Assembly (NCBI GenBank): GCA_020445745.1
Contig: JAGRGB010000186.1
Span: forward strand, 1 to 64,000
Source: Rhodocyclaceae bacterium
Lineage (GTDB): Bacteria > Pseudomonadota > Gammaproteobacteria > Burkholderiales > Rhodocyclaceae
Direction: 5' to 3'
DNA length: 64,000 nt
Part shown: positions 36,450 to 49,284 of the stretch, piece after piece
Layout of the letters: every line of letters begins with the position of its first letter
How positions within the stretch are numbered: the first letter of the stretch is position 1
Notes under the pieces: model-generated
Database searches by the model: none
Told to the model about the DNA's origin: nothing
Seen by the model: only the letters and a program-made list of their open reading frames with translations
Translations under genes and position numbers: made by a program

Positions 36450-37433
36450 ATGCGCATCGGAGTCTTCGGTGCCGGCGCGTGGGGCACGGCGCTGGCGCTG
36501 GCCTACTGCCGCGAACACCAGGTCATGCTGTGGTCGTGGCATGGCGACGACATCGCCGAACTTGGTCGCGACCGCGAGAACCGGCGCTACCTGCCGGGCG
36601 TAGCGCTGCCGCCGGCGCTCGGCCTGACCGCCGATTTCGAAGAGGCCGCAGCGGACGCCGCACTGCACCTGATCGTGACGCCGCTGTCCGGACTGCGCGC
36701 CACGGTCAGGCGCCTCAAACGGCTTGCGCCAGGCGTGCCGACGCTGTGGGCGTGCAAGGGCTTCGAGGCCGAATCGGCCCGCCTTCCCCACGAGATCGTG
36801 CACGAGGAATTGGGCAGCGACGCGCCCTGCGGTGCGCTTACCGGCCCGAGCTTCGCTGCCGAGGTGGCCCGCCAGATGCCGACTGCGATCACGCTCGCGT
36901 CGAGCCAGGAAGGTTTCGCCGAGCACTGGATTCGGCTACTCCACCAGCCCACCCTGCGCCTGTACGCGAACAACGACGTGGTCGGCGCCGAGGTCGGCGG
37001 CGCGGTCAAGAACGTCATGGCGATCGCCGCCGGCATCTGCGACGGCATGGGCTTCGGACTCAATGCCCGTGCCGCGCTGATCACCCGGGGGCTGGCCGAA
37101 ATGTCCCGCCTCGGGGTGGCGCTGGGCGGGCGACAGGAGACCTTCATGGGCCTCGCCGGCATGGGCGACCTGATCCTGACCTGCACCGGCGATCTGTCGC
37201 GCAACCGCCGGGTCGGCCTGGCGCTCGCCGAAGGTCGGACCCTGGATCAGATCCTGACCGACCTCGGCCATGTCGCCGAAGGCGTCAGCACCGCCCGCGT
37301 GGTAGGCCGGTTGGCCGAACGGCACGGCGTCGAGATGCCGATCTGCGAGGCCGTCAACGCGGTTCTCCACGAGGGCTCCGATGCGCGAACGGCGGTGGCC
37401 GACCTGCTGGCCCGGGATCCCAGACCCGAGTGA
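36450..37433 (+). CDS. gpsA: NAD(P)-dependent glycerol-3-phosphate dehydrogenase
   Basis: A 327-residue cytosolic enzyme reducing dihydroxyacetone phosphate to sn-glycerol 3-phosphate for phospholipids. NAD(P) binding is through GAGAWG (7-12). ACKGFE, LTGPSFAAEVA, VGGAVKNVMAIAAG and the catalytic lysine in that last motif are present. Last gene of grxC-secB-SH3-gpsA; convergent with trmL at a distance of 13 bp. Confidence 0.97.
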   Translation: MRIGVFGAGAWGTALALAYCREHQVMLWSWHGDDIAELGRDRENRRYLPGVALPPALGLTADFEEAAADAALHLIVTPLSGLRATVRRLKRLAPGVPTLWACKGFEAESARLPHEIVHEELGSDAPCGALTGPSFAAEVARQMPTAITLASSQEGFAEHWIRLLHQPTLRLYANNDVVGAEVGGAVKNVMAIAAGICDGMGFGLNARAALITRGLAEMSRLGVALGGRQETFMGLAGMGDLILTCTGDLSRNRRVGLALAEGRTLDQILTDLGHVAEGVSTARVVGRLAERHGVEMPICEAVNAVLHEGSDARTAVADLLARDPRPE

Positions 37434-37446
37434 GCGCCCGGCACCT

Positions 37447-37920
37447 TCATCCGGCGCCGGCTTCGCCGGCGAATCCGTTCTGCCGCCACACCTCGAACAT
37501 CACCACGGCGACCGCGTTCGACAGGTTGAGGCTGCGGTTGCCCGGCACCATCGGCAGTCGCAGGCATCGCCCGCCGTCGAACTGTTGCAGTACGTCGTCG
37601 CCGAGCCCGCAGGTCTCCGAACCGAACAGCAACGCGTCGCCGGGCTTGTACGCGACTCGATCGTAGCGACGGCTGCCGCGGCGCGACAACGCGTAGCAGC
37701 GTGCATCCCCCAGCGTTGCGAGACAGGCGGAAAGATCGTCGTGGACGCTGACCCTGGCGAGATCGTGATAGTCGAGGCCGGCCCGCGCCAGCGCACGATC
37801 GTCCAGCGAAAAACCGAGCGGACGCACCAGATGCAGGTGGGCGCCGGTGTTCGCCGCCAGGCGGATGATGTTACCGGTATTGGGCGGAATCTCCGGCCGG
37901 TGCAGGATCACATGGAACAT
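37447..37920 (-). CDS. trmL: tRNA (cytidine(34)-2'-O)-methyltransferase TrmL
   Basis: A 157-residue SPOUT-class enzyme that methylates the wobble base ribose of tRNA-Leu isoacceptors. It has the usual compact length, PEIPPNTGNIIRLAANTGA at the N-terminus, FGSETCGL in the middle, and the knot region with LPMVPGNRSLNLSNAVAVV. It follows comF by 28 bp. A 7-bp hairpin CGCCGGC-TTC-GCCGGCG (37455-37471) lies in its last codons and may end transcription. Confidence 0.95.
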   Translation of the reverse strand: MFHVILHRPEIPPNTGNIIRLAANTGAHLHLVRPLGFSLDDRALARAGLDYHDLARVSVHDDLSACLATLGDARCYALSRRGSRRYDRVAYKPGDALLFGSETCGLGDDVLQQFDGGRCLRLPMVPGNRSLNLSNAVAVVMFEVWRQNGFAGEAGAG

Positions 37921-37948
37921 AGGCTGCCGAGCCCTCCTGCCGTCCGGC

Positions 37949-38680
37949 CTACTGCGGGGTCCGCGCGACGACCAGATTCGCCACGCGGACGGCTCCGGCG
38001 CGCCGCAGGGCGAGCGCCAGCGCGCGCAGCGTGGCGCCGGTGGTCATGACGTCGTCGACGACGACAACGCTGCAGCCCTCGAGATCCGCCTCGACATCGA
38101 AGGTGCCACGCACGTTGCGCCACCGCGCCCGGGCATCCAGGCCGGCCTGGGACGGAGTCGCCCGGCTTCGCACGACGCCGTCGCGCAACAGCCGGATGCC
38201 ACGCCTGGCCAGCGGCCGCGCCAGTTCGAGCGACTGGTTGAAGCCGCGCTCGCGCAACCTGCCGCGATGCAGCGGCACCGGCACGACGATGTCCCAGCCG
38301 GCACCGGCGCACTCCGCCAGGCGCGCACCGAGCCAGGCCGCGAGGTCGAGTGCGGTGCGATACTTCAGGGCATGAACAAGTTGCCCGACCGGGAAGACGT
38401 AGTCGTAGACGGCGATCGTGGCATCGAATGGCGGCGGCCGGGAAATGCAGCGCGCGCAGGTCCGGCCGGCGGTCGCCGGCAACGCGCAGATCGGACACGC
38501 GTCGCCCCTGCGCCATCGCGGCAGCACCGCGATGCAGGCCGGGCACAGCACGTCGAATTCGCCCTCCGCACCACACAGGAAGCATTCGACCGGGATCAGG
38601 CGGGGGATCGTGCGGCGGATGGTTTCCCGGAACGGGGAAATCAGGTTTGACAAAGACTTGTCCGATCCGGGAACATTCAT
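37949..38680 (-). CDS. comF: ComF family protein (double zinc ribbon-phosphoribosyltransferase)
   Basis: A 243-residue protein. The N-terminus has paired cysteines ([26 protein letters not shown]) forming zinc ribbons. The C-terminal phosphoribosyltransferase-like domain has [14 protein letters not shown], the PRPP-binding loop, plus [18 protein letters not shown]. ComF members are needed for DNA uptake in competent bacteria and occur widely without proven competence. In many proteobacteria it lies beside bioB/bioC/bioH, as here. Confidence 0.94.
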   Translation of the reverse strand: MNVPGSDKSLSNLISPFRETIRRTIPRLIPVECFLCGAEGEFDVLCPACIAVLPRWRRGDACPICALPATAGRTCARCISRPPPFDATIAVYDYVFPVGQLVHALKYRTALDLAAWLGARLAECAGAGWDIVVPVPLHRGRLRERGFNQSLELARPLARRGIRLLRDGVVRSRATPSQAGLDARARWRNVRGTFDVEADLEGCSVVVVDDVMTTGATLRALALALRRAGAVRVANLVVARTPQ

Positions 38681-38693
38681 AATTTTGAATTAT
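38679..38693. promoter_or_regulatory. AT-rich inverted repeat between comF and bioB
   Basis: ATAATT-ttg-AATTAT is a perfect 6-bp inverted repeat at the comF start codon and 25-39 bp before the bioB ATG. TTGACA at 38647 is a good -35-like hexamer, but the nearest CATAAT (38678) is 25 bp away, so the promoter is not clear. It does not resemble the BirA operator I know from enterics. Confidence 0.35.
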
Positions 38694-38717
38694 CGAATTC
38701 ATTCAAAGGCGGTTGCC

Positions 38718-39710
38718 ATGCATTCTTCCGAGGCCACGATTGTCGTTCATTCCTCCTCGTCCCGCGCCACGGACGAAGCCCGACGCTGGAGCATCGATCA
38801 GGTCGAGGCTCTGCTCGAAATGCCCTTCAACGATCTGCTCCATCGTGCCCAGCAGGTCCATCGGGAGCATTTTGACCCCAACAAGGTACAGCTATCCACA
38901 TTGTTGTCGATCAAGACCGGGGGATGTTCCGAGGATTGCGGCTACTGCTCGCAATCGGCCCGGCGCGACACCGGGGTCGATTCCGAGCCGCTGATGCAAC
39001 TCGATCAGGTGGTGGAAAAGGCCCGCGCCGCCAAGCGCCGTGGCGCCAGCCGCTTCTGCATGGGCGCCGCCTGGCGCGGTCCCAAGGACCGCGATCTCGA
39101 CGCGGTGCTGACCATGGTGCGGGAAGTCAAGCAGCTCGGGCTGGAGACCTGCGTGACCCTCGGCATGCTCAAGGACGGTCAGGCCGAGCGCCTGAAGGCC
39201 GCCGGCCTCGATTACTACAACCACAACATCGACACGTCGCCGGAGCACTACGACAAGGTGATCACCACCCATAGCCTGCTCGATCGCCTGAAGACGCTCG
39301 AGAAGGTCCGCGCGGCCGGCATCAAGGTATGCAGCGGCGGCATCGTCGGCATGGGCGAAGGCCGTCGCGGGCGCGCGGCGATGATCGCCGAACTGGCGAA
39401 CATGGAGACGCCGCCGGAGTCGGTGCCGATCAACAGCCTCGTACAGATCGACGGCACACCGCTGGCCGGGGCCGAACCGGTGGACGGGCTGGATTTCGTG
39501 CGCACCATCGCGGCGGCGAGAATCACGATGCCCACCAGCTACGTCCGCCTGTCGGCCGGCCGCAGCGAGATGAGCGACGAGCTCCAGGCGCTGTGCTTCC
39601 TGGCCGGCGCCAATTCCATCTTCTACGGCGAGCATTTGCTGACCACCGACAATCCGGACACGGATCACGACCAGTTGCTGTTCGACAAGCTCGGCCTGAC
39701 CGGAGTCTGA
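38718..39710 (+). CDS. bioB: Biotin synthase
   Basis: A 330-residue radical SAM enzyme that inserts sulfur into dethiobiotin. The [4Fe-4S] motif CxxxCxxC is Cys70, Cys74, Cys77. Other landmarks: [19 protein letters not shown] and SGRSEMS-like AGRSEMSDE. The ATG at 38718 gives the family N-terminus; the frame stays open to 38418 across comF but that part is antisense. The last base of its stop TGA is the A of the bioC ATG. Confidence 0.97.
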   Translation: MHSSEATIVVHSSSSRATDEARRWSIDQVEALLEMPFNDLLHRAQQVHREHFDPNKVQLSTLLSIKTGGCSEDCGYCSQSARRDTGVDSEPLMQLDQVVEKARAAKRRGASRFCMGAAWRGPKDRDLDAVLTMVREVKQLGLETCVTLGMLKDGQAERLKAAGLDYYNHNIDTSPEHYDKVITTHSLLDRLKTLEKVRAAGIKVCSGGIVGMGEGRRGRAAMIAELANMETPPESVPINSLVQIDGTPLAGAEPVDGLDFVRTIAAARITMPTSYVRLSAGRSEMSDELQALCFLAGANSIFYGEHLLTTDNPDTDHDQLLFDKLGLTGV

Positions 39711-40569
39711 TGGCAGCGGGCGACGACTATCGCATCGACCGGCGGGCGGTCCGCCGCAACTGCCGACGCCATGCGGCGAGTGCGGTGGGCGGTGAGGCCG
39801 TGGTACGCGAGGTGGCCGCCCGCATGGACGAGCGGCTCGACTACATCCGGCTCGCGGCGCAGCGGATCCTCGATCTGGGCTGCGGTACCGGCGCCGATCG
39901 TGCCCGCCTGCAGTCCCGCTATCGCGACGCGCGAATCGTCGGCGCCGACGCCTGCCCCGCGCTGCTCGACGCCGGCCGCCGAGGTGGCCTGCTGGCCCGC
40001 CTGCTCGGTGGCAGGTCGCCGGTGGTGGCCGCCGACGCCCTGGCGCTGCCGTTTCGGCGCGCCAGTTTCGACATGGTCTGGTCCAACCTGATGCTGCAAT
40101 GGCTCGACGACCCGGCCCCGGCCCTCGCCGAGATCCACCGCGTGCTCGAGGTGGACGGCATGGTGATGTTCTCGACCCTCGGCCCCGACTCCCTGAAGGA
40201 ACTGCGACGGGCCTTTCCCGAGAACGCCGTACATCGCTTCATCGACATGCACGACATCGGCGACGCGCTGGTCCGCGCCGGCTTCGGCGATCCGGTGATG
40301 GACATGCAGATGCTTACCGTGACCTACGCCGACGCCACCGCCCTGCTCGCCGAGCTGCGTGGCGGCGGCAACGCCAACGCCCGTGCCGACCGCCCTCGCG
40401 GACTGACCGGCACCCGGGCGTGGCGGGCGCGACTGGAACGGCTCGAAGACAGCCGGCGGGACGGCGTGCTGCCGGTCACGCTGGAACTGGTCTTCGGCCA
40501 TGCCTGGAAGCAGCCGCCGAAGACCGACGAGCGGGGCCACCCGGTGATTCGCTTCCATCCGGCCAGGCC

Positions 40570-40573
<4 letters not shown>
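39710..40573 (+). CDS. bioC: Malonyl-[acyl-carrier protein] O-methyltransferase
   Basis: A 287-residue SAM-dependent methyltransferase. The SAM-binding loop is ILDLGCGTGADRA, then ARIVGADACP and SNLMLQWLDDPAPAL. The C-terminal PVTLELVFGHAWKQ is typical of BioC. It methylates malonyl-ACP to start pimeloyl synthesis. Its neighbour bioB confirms the pathway. Its ATG overlaps the bioB stop by one base and its own stop overlaps the HAD gene by 4 bp. The matching demethylase (BioH or equivalent) is not in the window. Confidence 0.93.
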
Positions 40574-42395
<1,822 letters not shown>

Positions 42396-42398
42396 ATT

Positions 42399-43055
42399 TC
42401 AACCCCTGGCAACCTCCCCTTTTGCCGGGGGTTTTCTTTGTTCCGGCACAGGCCCGCCAGGCGCGACACCGAGCCAGCCGGCGACCACCTGCTCGACCTC
42501 GTCGCGCCCATGCTTCTTCAGGCTCGAGAACAGCTGGCAGGAAACCTGGCCACCCCACGCCGACAGCGCGCTTCGCACCTGGATGAGCGTTCTCGCCGCT
42601 TCGCTGCGAGAGAGCTTGTCGGACTTGGTCAGCAGCACATGCACCGGACGCCCGCCCGGGGCAAACCAATCGAGCATCTGCCGGTCCAGCGGCTTCAGCG
42701 GGTGGCGCACGTCCATGATCAACACCATGCCGGCCAGATTGGGACGTGTGCACAGGTAGCGCTCGAGCAGTCCCTGCCACTTCATGCGGACCTTTTCCGG
42801 AACTTCGGCGTAACCATAGCCCGGCAGATCGACCAGCGCCGACCCGTCACGCAATCGGAAGTAGTTGATCAATTGCGTGCGACCCGGCGTCTTCGACACG
42901 TATGCGAGCCGCGCGTGCGCGGCCAGGGTGTTGATCGCGCTCGATTTGCCGGCGTTGGAACGGCCGGCAAACGCGACCTCGAGAGCCGAGGGCGCGGGCA
43001 GGCCGGCCGGATCTGCCACCGACAGTTCGAATCGTGCGTGCTGGAACAAGGACAT
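42399..43055 (-). CDS. engB: Ribosome biogenesis GTP-binding protein EngB (YsxC/YihA)
   Basis: A 218-residue essential GTPase for 50S subunit assembly. G1 is GRSNAGKSS (31-39), G3 [12 protein letters not shown]4 TKSDKL. Normal length except for a short basic C-terminal extension. ATG at 43055; a GTG two codons upstream (43061) is possible. Divergent from the cytochrome c4 gene, with 117 bp between. Confidence 0.96.
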   Translation of the reverse strand: MSLFQHARFELSVADPAGLPAPSALEVAFAGRSNAGKSSAINTLAAHARLAYVSKTPGRTQLINYFRLRDGSALVDLPGYGYAEVPEKVRMKWQGLLERYLCTRPNLAGMVLIMDVRHPLKPLDRQMLDWFAPGGRPVHVLLTKSDKLSRSEAARTLIQVRSALSAWGGQVSCQLFSSLKKHGRDEVEQVVAGWLGVAPGGPVPEQRKPPAKGEVARG

Positions 43056-43172
43056 CGGCACCCGGAGGGCGGCCCATCGAGCCGAAAAAGCGCGCCGGAG
43101 CGCAGGAAAAATGTTGTGTAGTGGTATAGAATAGCTGGTTTGAACGTTCCCTTCACGGCTTTCGAGGACATC

Positions 43173-43802
43173 ATGATCAAGCGTACATTGCTGCTCACCA
43201 TGGTTCTGGCCTCGGGCGGCGTCTTCGCCCAGGGCGAAGGTGCCGCGCCCGATCTCGCAAAGGCAAAGCAGACTGCGGAGACGATTTGCGCAGGCTGTCA
43301 CATGGCTGACGGAAACAGCATGCTGCCGGCCAACCCGAAACTGGCCGGTCAGGTCGAGGAATACCTCTACAAGCAGTTGACGGATTTCAAGAGCGGCAAG
43401 CGTGCCAGTCCCGTGATGGGTGCCATGGTGGCCTCGCTGAACGAGGACGACATGAAGGCCCTGGCTGCCCACTTCGCCTCCCAGACGCTGAATCCGGAGT
43501 CGGCGCGCAACACCGATTCCCTGGCCGCCGGCCAGAAGCTGTGGCGCGCCGGAAACCTGGACAAGGGCATTCCGGCCTGTGCCGGTTGTCATGGTCCGGC
43601 CGGCGCCGGACTGCCGGCCCAGTTCCCAGCCCTCTCCGGCCAGTTCGCCGACTACATCGAGACCCAGGTCAAGGCCTTCCGGGCCGGCGAACGGGCCAAT
43701 GATCCCAGCCGCATGATGCAGGACATCGCGATCAAGATGACCGACCCCGAGATCGCCGCGGTCGCCGACTACGCGGCCGGCCTGCGCCACCAGGGCCAGT
43801 AG
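43173..43802 (+). CDS. Di-heme cytochrome c4
   Basis: A 209-residue periplasmic cytochrome with a signal peptide (1-20) and two heme domains. The heme motifs are CAGCH at Cys39-His43 and CAGCH at Cys136-His140, each followed by the Met ligand region of class I cytochromes (SPVMGAM; SRMMQD). Cytochrome c4 passes electrons to terminal oxidases. The ATG at 43173 gives a normal signal peptide; an upstream in-frame ATG at 43140 would add 11 residues before it. Confidence 0.95.
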   Translation: MIKRTLLLTMVLASGGVFAQGEGAAPDLAKAKQTAETICAGCHMADGNSMLPANPKLAGQVEEYLYKQLTDFKSGKRASPVMGAMVASLNEDDMKALAAHFASQTLNPESARNTDSLAAGQKLWRAGNLDKGIPACAGCHGPAGAGLPAQFPALSGQFADYIETQVKAFRAGERANDPSRMMQDIAIKMTDPEIAAVADYAAGLRHQGQ

Positions 43803-43845
43803 GACCGCGCGGCCGCCGCCGCGCGCGGCGGCCGCGCTGCAAACG

Positions 43846-43873
43846 AAACGGCGCCCTTCTCGGGGCGCCGTTT
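43846..43873. terminator. Bidirectional intrinsic terminator between cytochrome c4 and ffh
   Basis: AAACGGCGCCC (43846-43856) pairs perfectly with GGGCGCCGTTT (43863-43873) around a 6-nt loop. The A-run and T-run flanking the stem make it a terminator for both converging genes. Confidence 0.8.
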
Positions 43874-43914
43874 CCTTGCGTCATGGCGGCGCGGACCGGG
43901 CGCCGATCCGCGAG

Positions 43915-45273
43915 CTATCGCAGCATGCCCGGCAACATCCCCTTCATGCCGCGCATCATCTTCTGCATGCCACCCTTCGAGAACTGCTTCATGACCTTCT
44001 GCGTCTGCTCGAACTGATTCAGCAGGCGGTTGACTTCCTGGACGGTGACCCCGGCACCGGCGGCAATACGGCGCTTGCGGGAGGCCTTGAGGATTTCCGG
44101 TTTGGCGCGCTCGAGGGGGGTCATCGAATTGATGATGCCTTCGATGCGGCCGATCGCCTTTTCCTCGACGCCCCCTTGCAGTTGCCCTGCGGCCTGGGCG
44201 AACTGGGCCGGCAATTTTTCCAGCAGCGAGCCGATACCACCCATCTTGCGCATCTGGACGATCTGCTCGCGGAAATCGTCGAGATCGAAACCCTTTCCGG
44301 TCTTGAGCTTTTGCGCGAACTTGCGCGCCTTTTCCTCGTCGACCCCGCGCCGCGCCTCCTCCACCAGCCCGAGGATGTCGCCCATGCCGAGAATTCGCGA
44401 CGCCATCCGCTCGGGATGGAATTCCTCCAGGCCACCGAGCTTTTCACCGATACCGGCGAACTTCAGCGGCTTGCCGGTGACATGGCGGACCGACAATGCC
44501 GCACCGCCGCGGGCATCACCGTCGAGCTTGGTCAGCACGACACCGGTCAGCGGCAGCGCGTCATTGAAGGCTCGGGCGGTATTGACCGCGTCCTGGCCGA
44601 GCATCGCATCGACGACGAACAGGGTCTCGATCGGCTTCAGCGCCTCGTGCAGGGCGCGGATCTCGTCCATCATCGCCTGATCGATAGCGAGCCGGCCGGC
44701 GGTATCGACCAGCAACACCTCGAAGTGGTGCTTGCGCGCGTGATCCAGCGCCGCTCGCGCGATCGCCACCGGCTGCTGATCGACACTGGACTGGAAAAAG
44801 CCGATCCCGGCCTGCCCGGCCACGGTCTGCAACTGGGCGATCGCCGCAGGCCGGTATACGTCGGTGGAAACCGCCAGAACCCGCTTCTTCATGCGCTCGT
44901 GCAGCAGCTTGCCGAGCTTGCCGGTGGTGGTGGTCTTGCCGGCGCCCTGCAGGCCGGCCATCAGCACCACGGCCGGCGGCTGGGCCGCCAGGTCGAGACC
45001 GGCATGGGTGCCCCCCATCAGTTCGGTGAGTTCCCGGTGCACGACGCCGACCAGCGTCTGGCCCGGCGTCAGCGAGCCGATCACCTCTTCGCCGACCGCC
45101 TTGACCCTGACCTTGGCGATGAAGTCCTTGACGACCGGAAGCGCGACATCCGCCTCCAGCAATGCCATGCGCACCTCGCGCAGCGCCTCCTGGATGTTGT
45201 CCTCGGTCAGGCGGGCCTGGCCGCGCAGCTTCTTGACGACTCCGGCGAGACGTTGGGAGAGGTTGTCCAGCAT
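43915..45273 (-). CDS. ffh: Signal recognition particle protein Ffh
   Basis: A 452-residue SRP GTPase with NG and M domains. P-loop GLQGAGKT (107-114), then DTAGR and TKLDGDARGG; the M domain is methionine-rich at its end (GGMQKMMRGMKGMLPGM). It binds 4.5S RNA and signal sequences for co-translational targeting. The ATG at 45273 gives the family N-terminus MLDNLSQRL; upstream open frame to 45444 is antisense to the divergent gene. Confidence 0.97.
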   Translation of the reverse strand: MLDNLSQRLAGVVKKLRGQARLTEDNIQEALREVRMALLEADVALPVVKDFIAKVRVKAVGEEVIGSLTPGQTLVGVVHRELTELMGGTHAGLDLAAQPPAVVLMAGLQGAGKTTTTGKLGKLLHERMKKRVLAVSTDVYRPAAIAQLQTVAGQAGIGFFQSSVDQQPVAIARAALDHARKHHFEVLLVDTAGRLAIDQAMMDEIRALHEALKPIETLFVVDAMLGQDAVNTARAFNDALPLTGVVLTKLDGDARGGAALSVRHVTGKPLKFAGIGEKLGGLEEFHPERMASRILGMGDILGLVEEARRGVDEEKARKFAQKLKTGKGFDLDDFREQIVQMRKMGGIGSLLEKLPAQFAQAAGQLQGGVEEKAIGRIEGIINSMTPLERAKPEILKASRKRRIAAGAGVTVQEVNRLLNQFEQTQKVMKQFSKGGMQKMMRGMKGMLPGMLR

Positions 45274-45314
45274 GATGGAATCCCAGAATGAGGGCGTTGG
45301 AGTAAACTTGAACG

Positions 45315-46133
45315 ATGCCCGGCATTCTACTTCATCTGATTCCGGCCTCGCTCTACGCGGCCCTCGGAGTGCATTTCTGGCGCAGCCGAAATCAGCGCTC
45401 ACGCGGGCCCGCGCATCCGACCGGCGAACGGATGCTGTTGGCACTCGCGCTGTTGGCCCACGGCTTCGCGCTGCAGTCCGAACTGTTCCCGGACGGCCAT
45501 ATGCGCTTCGGCTTCAGCGTCGCGGTCTCGCTGATGGTCTGGCTGGCGGTGCTGTTCTACTGGATCGAGACCCTATACACCCGGCTCGATGGCCTCCAGA
45601 CCCTGGCGATGCCGGCCGCGGTGCTCGGCGCCGTGCTGCCACTGCTGTTTCCGAGCCAGCATGAACTCGCCAACGCCGGCTCGCTCGCGTTCCGGGCGCA
45701 TTTCGTCGTCGCGATGCTGGCCTACAGCCTGTTCACGCTGGCAGCCCTGCATGCGCTGTTGATGGCCTTCGCCGAACGGCAGTTGCACAACGCGAGACTG
45801 TCGCGTGCCTTCGCCAGCCTGCCGCCGCTGCTGACCATGGAGGCCCTGCTGTTCCGGCTGATCACCGTGGCGTTCGTGCTGCTGACCCTGACCCTGATCT
45901 CCGGCGTCGCGTTTTCCGAATATCTGTTCGGCCGTGCCTTCCGCTTCGACCACAAGACGCTGTTCGCGGTCATATCCTGGATTCTGTTCGGTGCCTTGCT
46001 GTTCGGTCGCCATGCCTGGGGCTGGCGCGGCCGGGTCGCTCTGCGCTGGACCCTGGCCGGCTTCGTGACCCTGATGTTCGCCTATGTGGGTAGCCGATTC
46101 GTACTCGAAGTGCTACTCGAGCGCGTCGTCTGA
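45315..46133 (+). CDS. CcsA/YpjD-type cytochrome c assembly membrane protein
   Basis: A 272-residue inner-membrane protein with about eight spans, of the CcsA/ResC (YpjD) group related to heme handling in cytochrome c assembly. Conserved histidines lie in LLAHGFALQ, FRAHFVVAML and GRHAWGWRGR. The classic WWD motif of CcmC/CcsA is not evident, as is usual for YpjD. It diverges from ffh with 41 bp between starts, the same arrangement as in many beta- and gammaproteobacteria. Confidence 0.88.
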   Translation: MPGILLHLIPASLYAALGVHFWRSRNQRSRGPAHPTGERMLLALALLAHGFALQSELFPDGHMRFGFSVAVSLMVWLAVLFYWIETLYTRLDGLQTLAMPAAVLGAVLPLLFPSQHELANAGSLAFRAHFVVAMLAYSLFTLAALHALLMAFAERQLHNARLSRAFASLPPLLTMEALLFRLITVAFVLLTLTLISGVAFSEYLFGRAFRFDHKTLFAVISWILFGALLFGRHAWGWRGRVALRWTLAGFVTLMFAYVGSRFVLEVLLERVV

Positions 46134-46185
46134 AGGTGACTGATCCCGGACTGCCTGCCGACCGACCGATTCGGGGAGCGTGCCC

Positions 46186-47469
46186 TTGAGCGACTCCCCG
46201 TTGTCGGCCAAGCTGCTGGCATTGGCAGTACTGCTGGTGCTATCCGGCGCCTTCTCGATGGCCGAGACCGCGATGATGGCTGCCAACCGCTATCGCCTCC
46301 GTTCGCTCGCCGCGACAGGCTCGAAGGGCGCGGCGATGGCGCTCGACCTGCTCGGCAAGACGGACCGCCTGCTCGGCGTGATCCTGCTGTTCAACAATCT
46401 GATCAATGCCGCCGCGGCGATGCTGGTCAGCGTCATCACGATCGAGCTGTTCGGAGACGAGGAATGGGCGCTGGGACTGGCCACGATGCTGGTCACGTTC
46501 CTGATATTGGTCTTCTCGGAGATCACGCCCAAGGTCATTGGCGCCAACCATGCCGACCGCATGGCGACCGTGGCCGCCTATGCCCTTACCTTCCTGCTGC
46601 GGGCGACCAGCTTCATCGTCAGCTTCGTCAACATCTTCGTCTTCGGCCTGCTCAAGCTGCTCGGCCTCAATCCGGCCGGTGGCGCCGACCGCCATCGGCT
46701 GGCACCCGAGGAACTTCGCGCACTGGTGATCGAATCCGGCCAGTACATCCCGCAGAAACACCGCAGCATCCTGGTCAATCTGTTCGAACTGGAGGACATC
46801 ACGGTCGAGGACGTGATGACCCCCCGCAACGCGATCGAGGGGATCGACCTCGCAGACCCGATCGGTGCCATCAAGGAACAGATCGCAACCAGCTATCACA
46901 CCCGCCTTCCGGTCTTCTCCGAGGAACTGGACGACATCGTCGGCATCCTCCACCTGAGGCGCATGCTCGGCCGGGTAATGGACAAGGATTTCGACACCGA
47001 CGACATCAAGACGGTGCTGCAGGAACCCTACTTCATCCCGTCCAATACACCAGTGTTCTCGCAGTTGCGGTTCTTCCAGGAGAATCGCCAGCGTCTCGGG
47101 CTGGTGGTGGACGAATATGGCGAACTGCTCGGGCTGGTCACGCTGGAAGACATCATCGAGGAACTGATCGGCAAGTTCACGACCTCGACACCGGATTCCA
47201 CGGATCGCGTCGAATGGGACGCCGACGGCACGGTACTGGTCGACGGAAGCCATGCGATCCGTGATCTCAATAGAAAATTGGGGCTCAACCTTCCCGTCGA
47301 CGGGCCGAAAACTATCAACGGGTTGCTTATCGAGCATCTGCAAGAGATACCGGAGACAGGTCTGTCGGTGAAGATCGACGACGTGCCGATCGAGGTCATC
47401 CAGACCCAGGATCGAATGGTCAGGACGGTCCGCATCTTCATGCCGAAGGCGACAAGTGACGAGATTTGA
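46186..47469 (+). CDS. HlyC/CorC family transporter-like protein (DUF21-CBS-CorC)
   Basis: A 427-residue membrane protein: a DUF21/CNNM domain with about four spans (1-190; FSMAETAMMAANRYRLRSL), a CBS pair (about 205-335; VEDVMTPRNAIEGIDL), and a C-terminal CorC_HlyC domain (about 345-425). The family is implicated in magnesium and cobalt efflux. The GTG at 46180 is only 1 nt from its GGGGAG element, while the TTG at 46186 is 7 nt away, so I place the start at TTG 46186. Confidence 0.92.
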   Translation: MSDSPLSAKLLALAVLLVLSGAFSMAETAMMAANRYRLRSLAATGSKGAAMALDLLGKTDRLLGVILLFNNLINAAAAMLVSVITIELFGDEEWALGLATMLVTFLILVFSEITPKVIGANHADRMATVAAYALTFLLRATSFIVSFVNIFVFGLLKLLGLNPAGGADRHRLAPEELRALVIESGQYIPQKHRSILVNLFELEDITVEDVMTPRNAIEGIDLADPIGAIKEQIATSYHTRLPVFSEELDDIVGILHLRRMLGRVMDKDFDTDDIKTVLQEPYFIPSNTPVFSQLRFFQENRQRLGLVVDEYGELLGLVTLEDIIEELIGKFTTSTPDSTDRVEWDADGTVLVDGSHAIRDLNRKLGLNLPVDGPKTINGLLIEHLQEIPETGLSVKIDDVPIEVIQTQDRMVRTVRIFMPKATSDEI

Positions 47470-47546
47470 CGGTGGCGCCAGGCCGGTTCCTCTGCACCAT
47501 GTGAGCCGGAATGCAAGGTGCGCGCGGTCGATCATCAAGGGACGAA

Positions 47547-49265
<1,719 letters not shown>

Positions 49266-49284
49266 ATTGAACGAGGATTGATCG

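Noticed and set aside
42401-42445. GC-rich stem followed by TTTTCTTTG on the + strand
   Set aside because: It lies inside the engB coding sequence and no + strand gene ends there, so it cannot serve as a terminator for a known transcript.
42399-43790. Apparent long N-terminal extension of EngB
   Set aside because: The extension is antisense to cytochrome c4, whose heme motifs and signal peptide are clear. The EngB family start is at 43055.
43876-45291. A 471-codon + strand frame over ffh
   Set aside because: ffh on the other strand is unmistakable; the + frame is Leu/Arg/His-rich without motifs.
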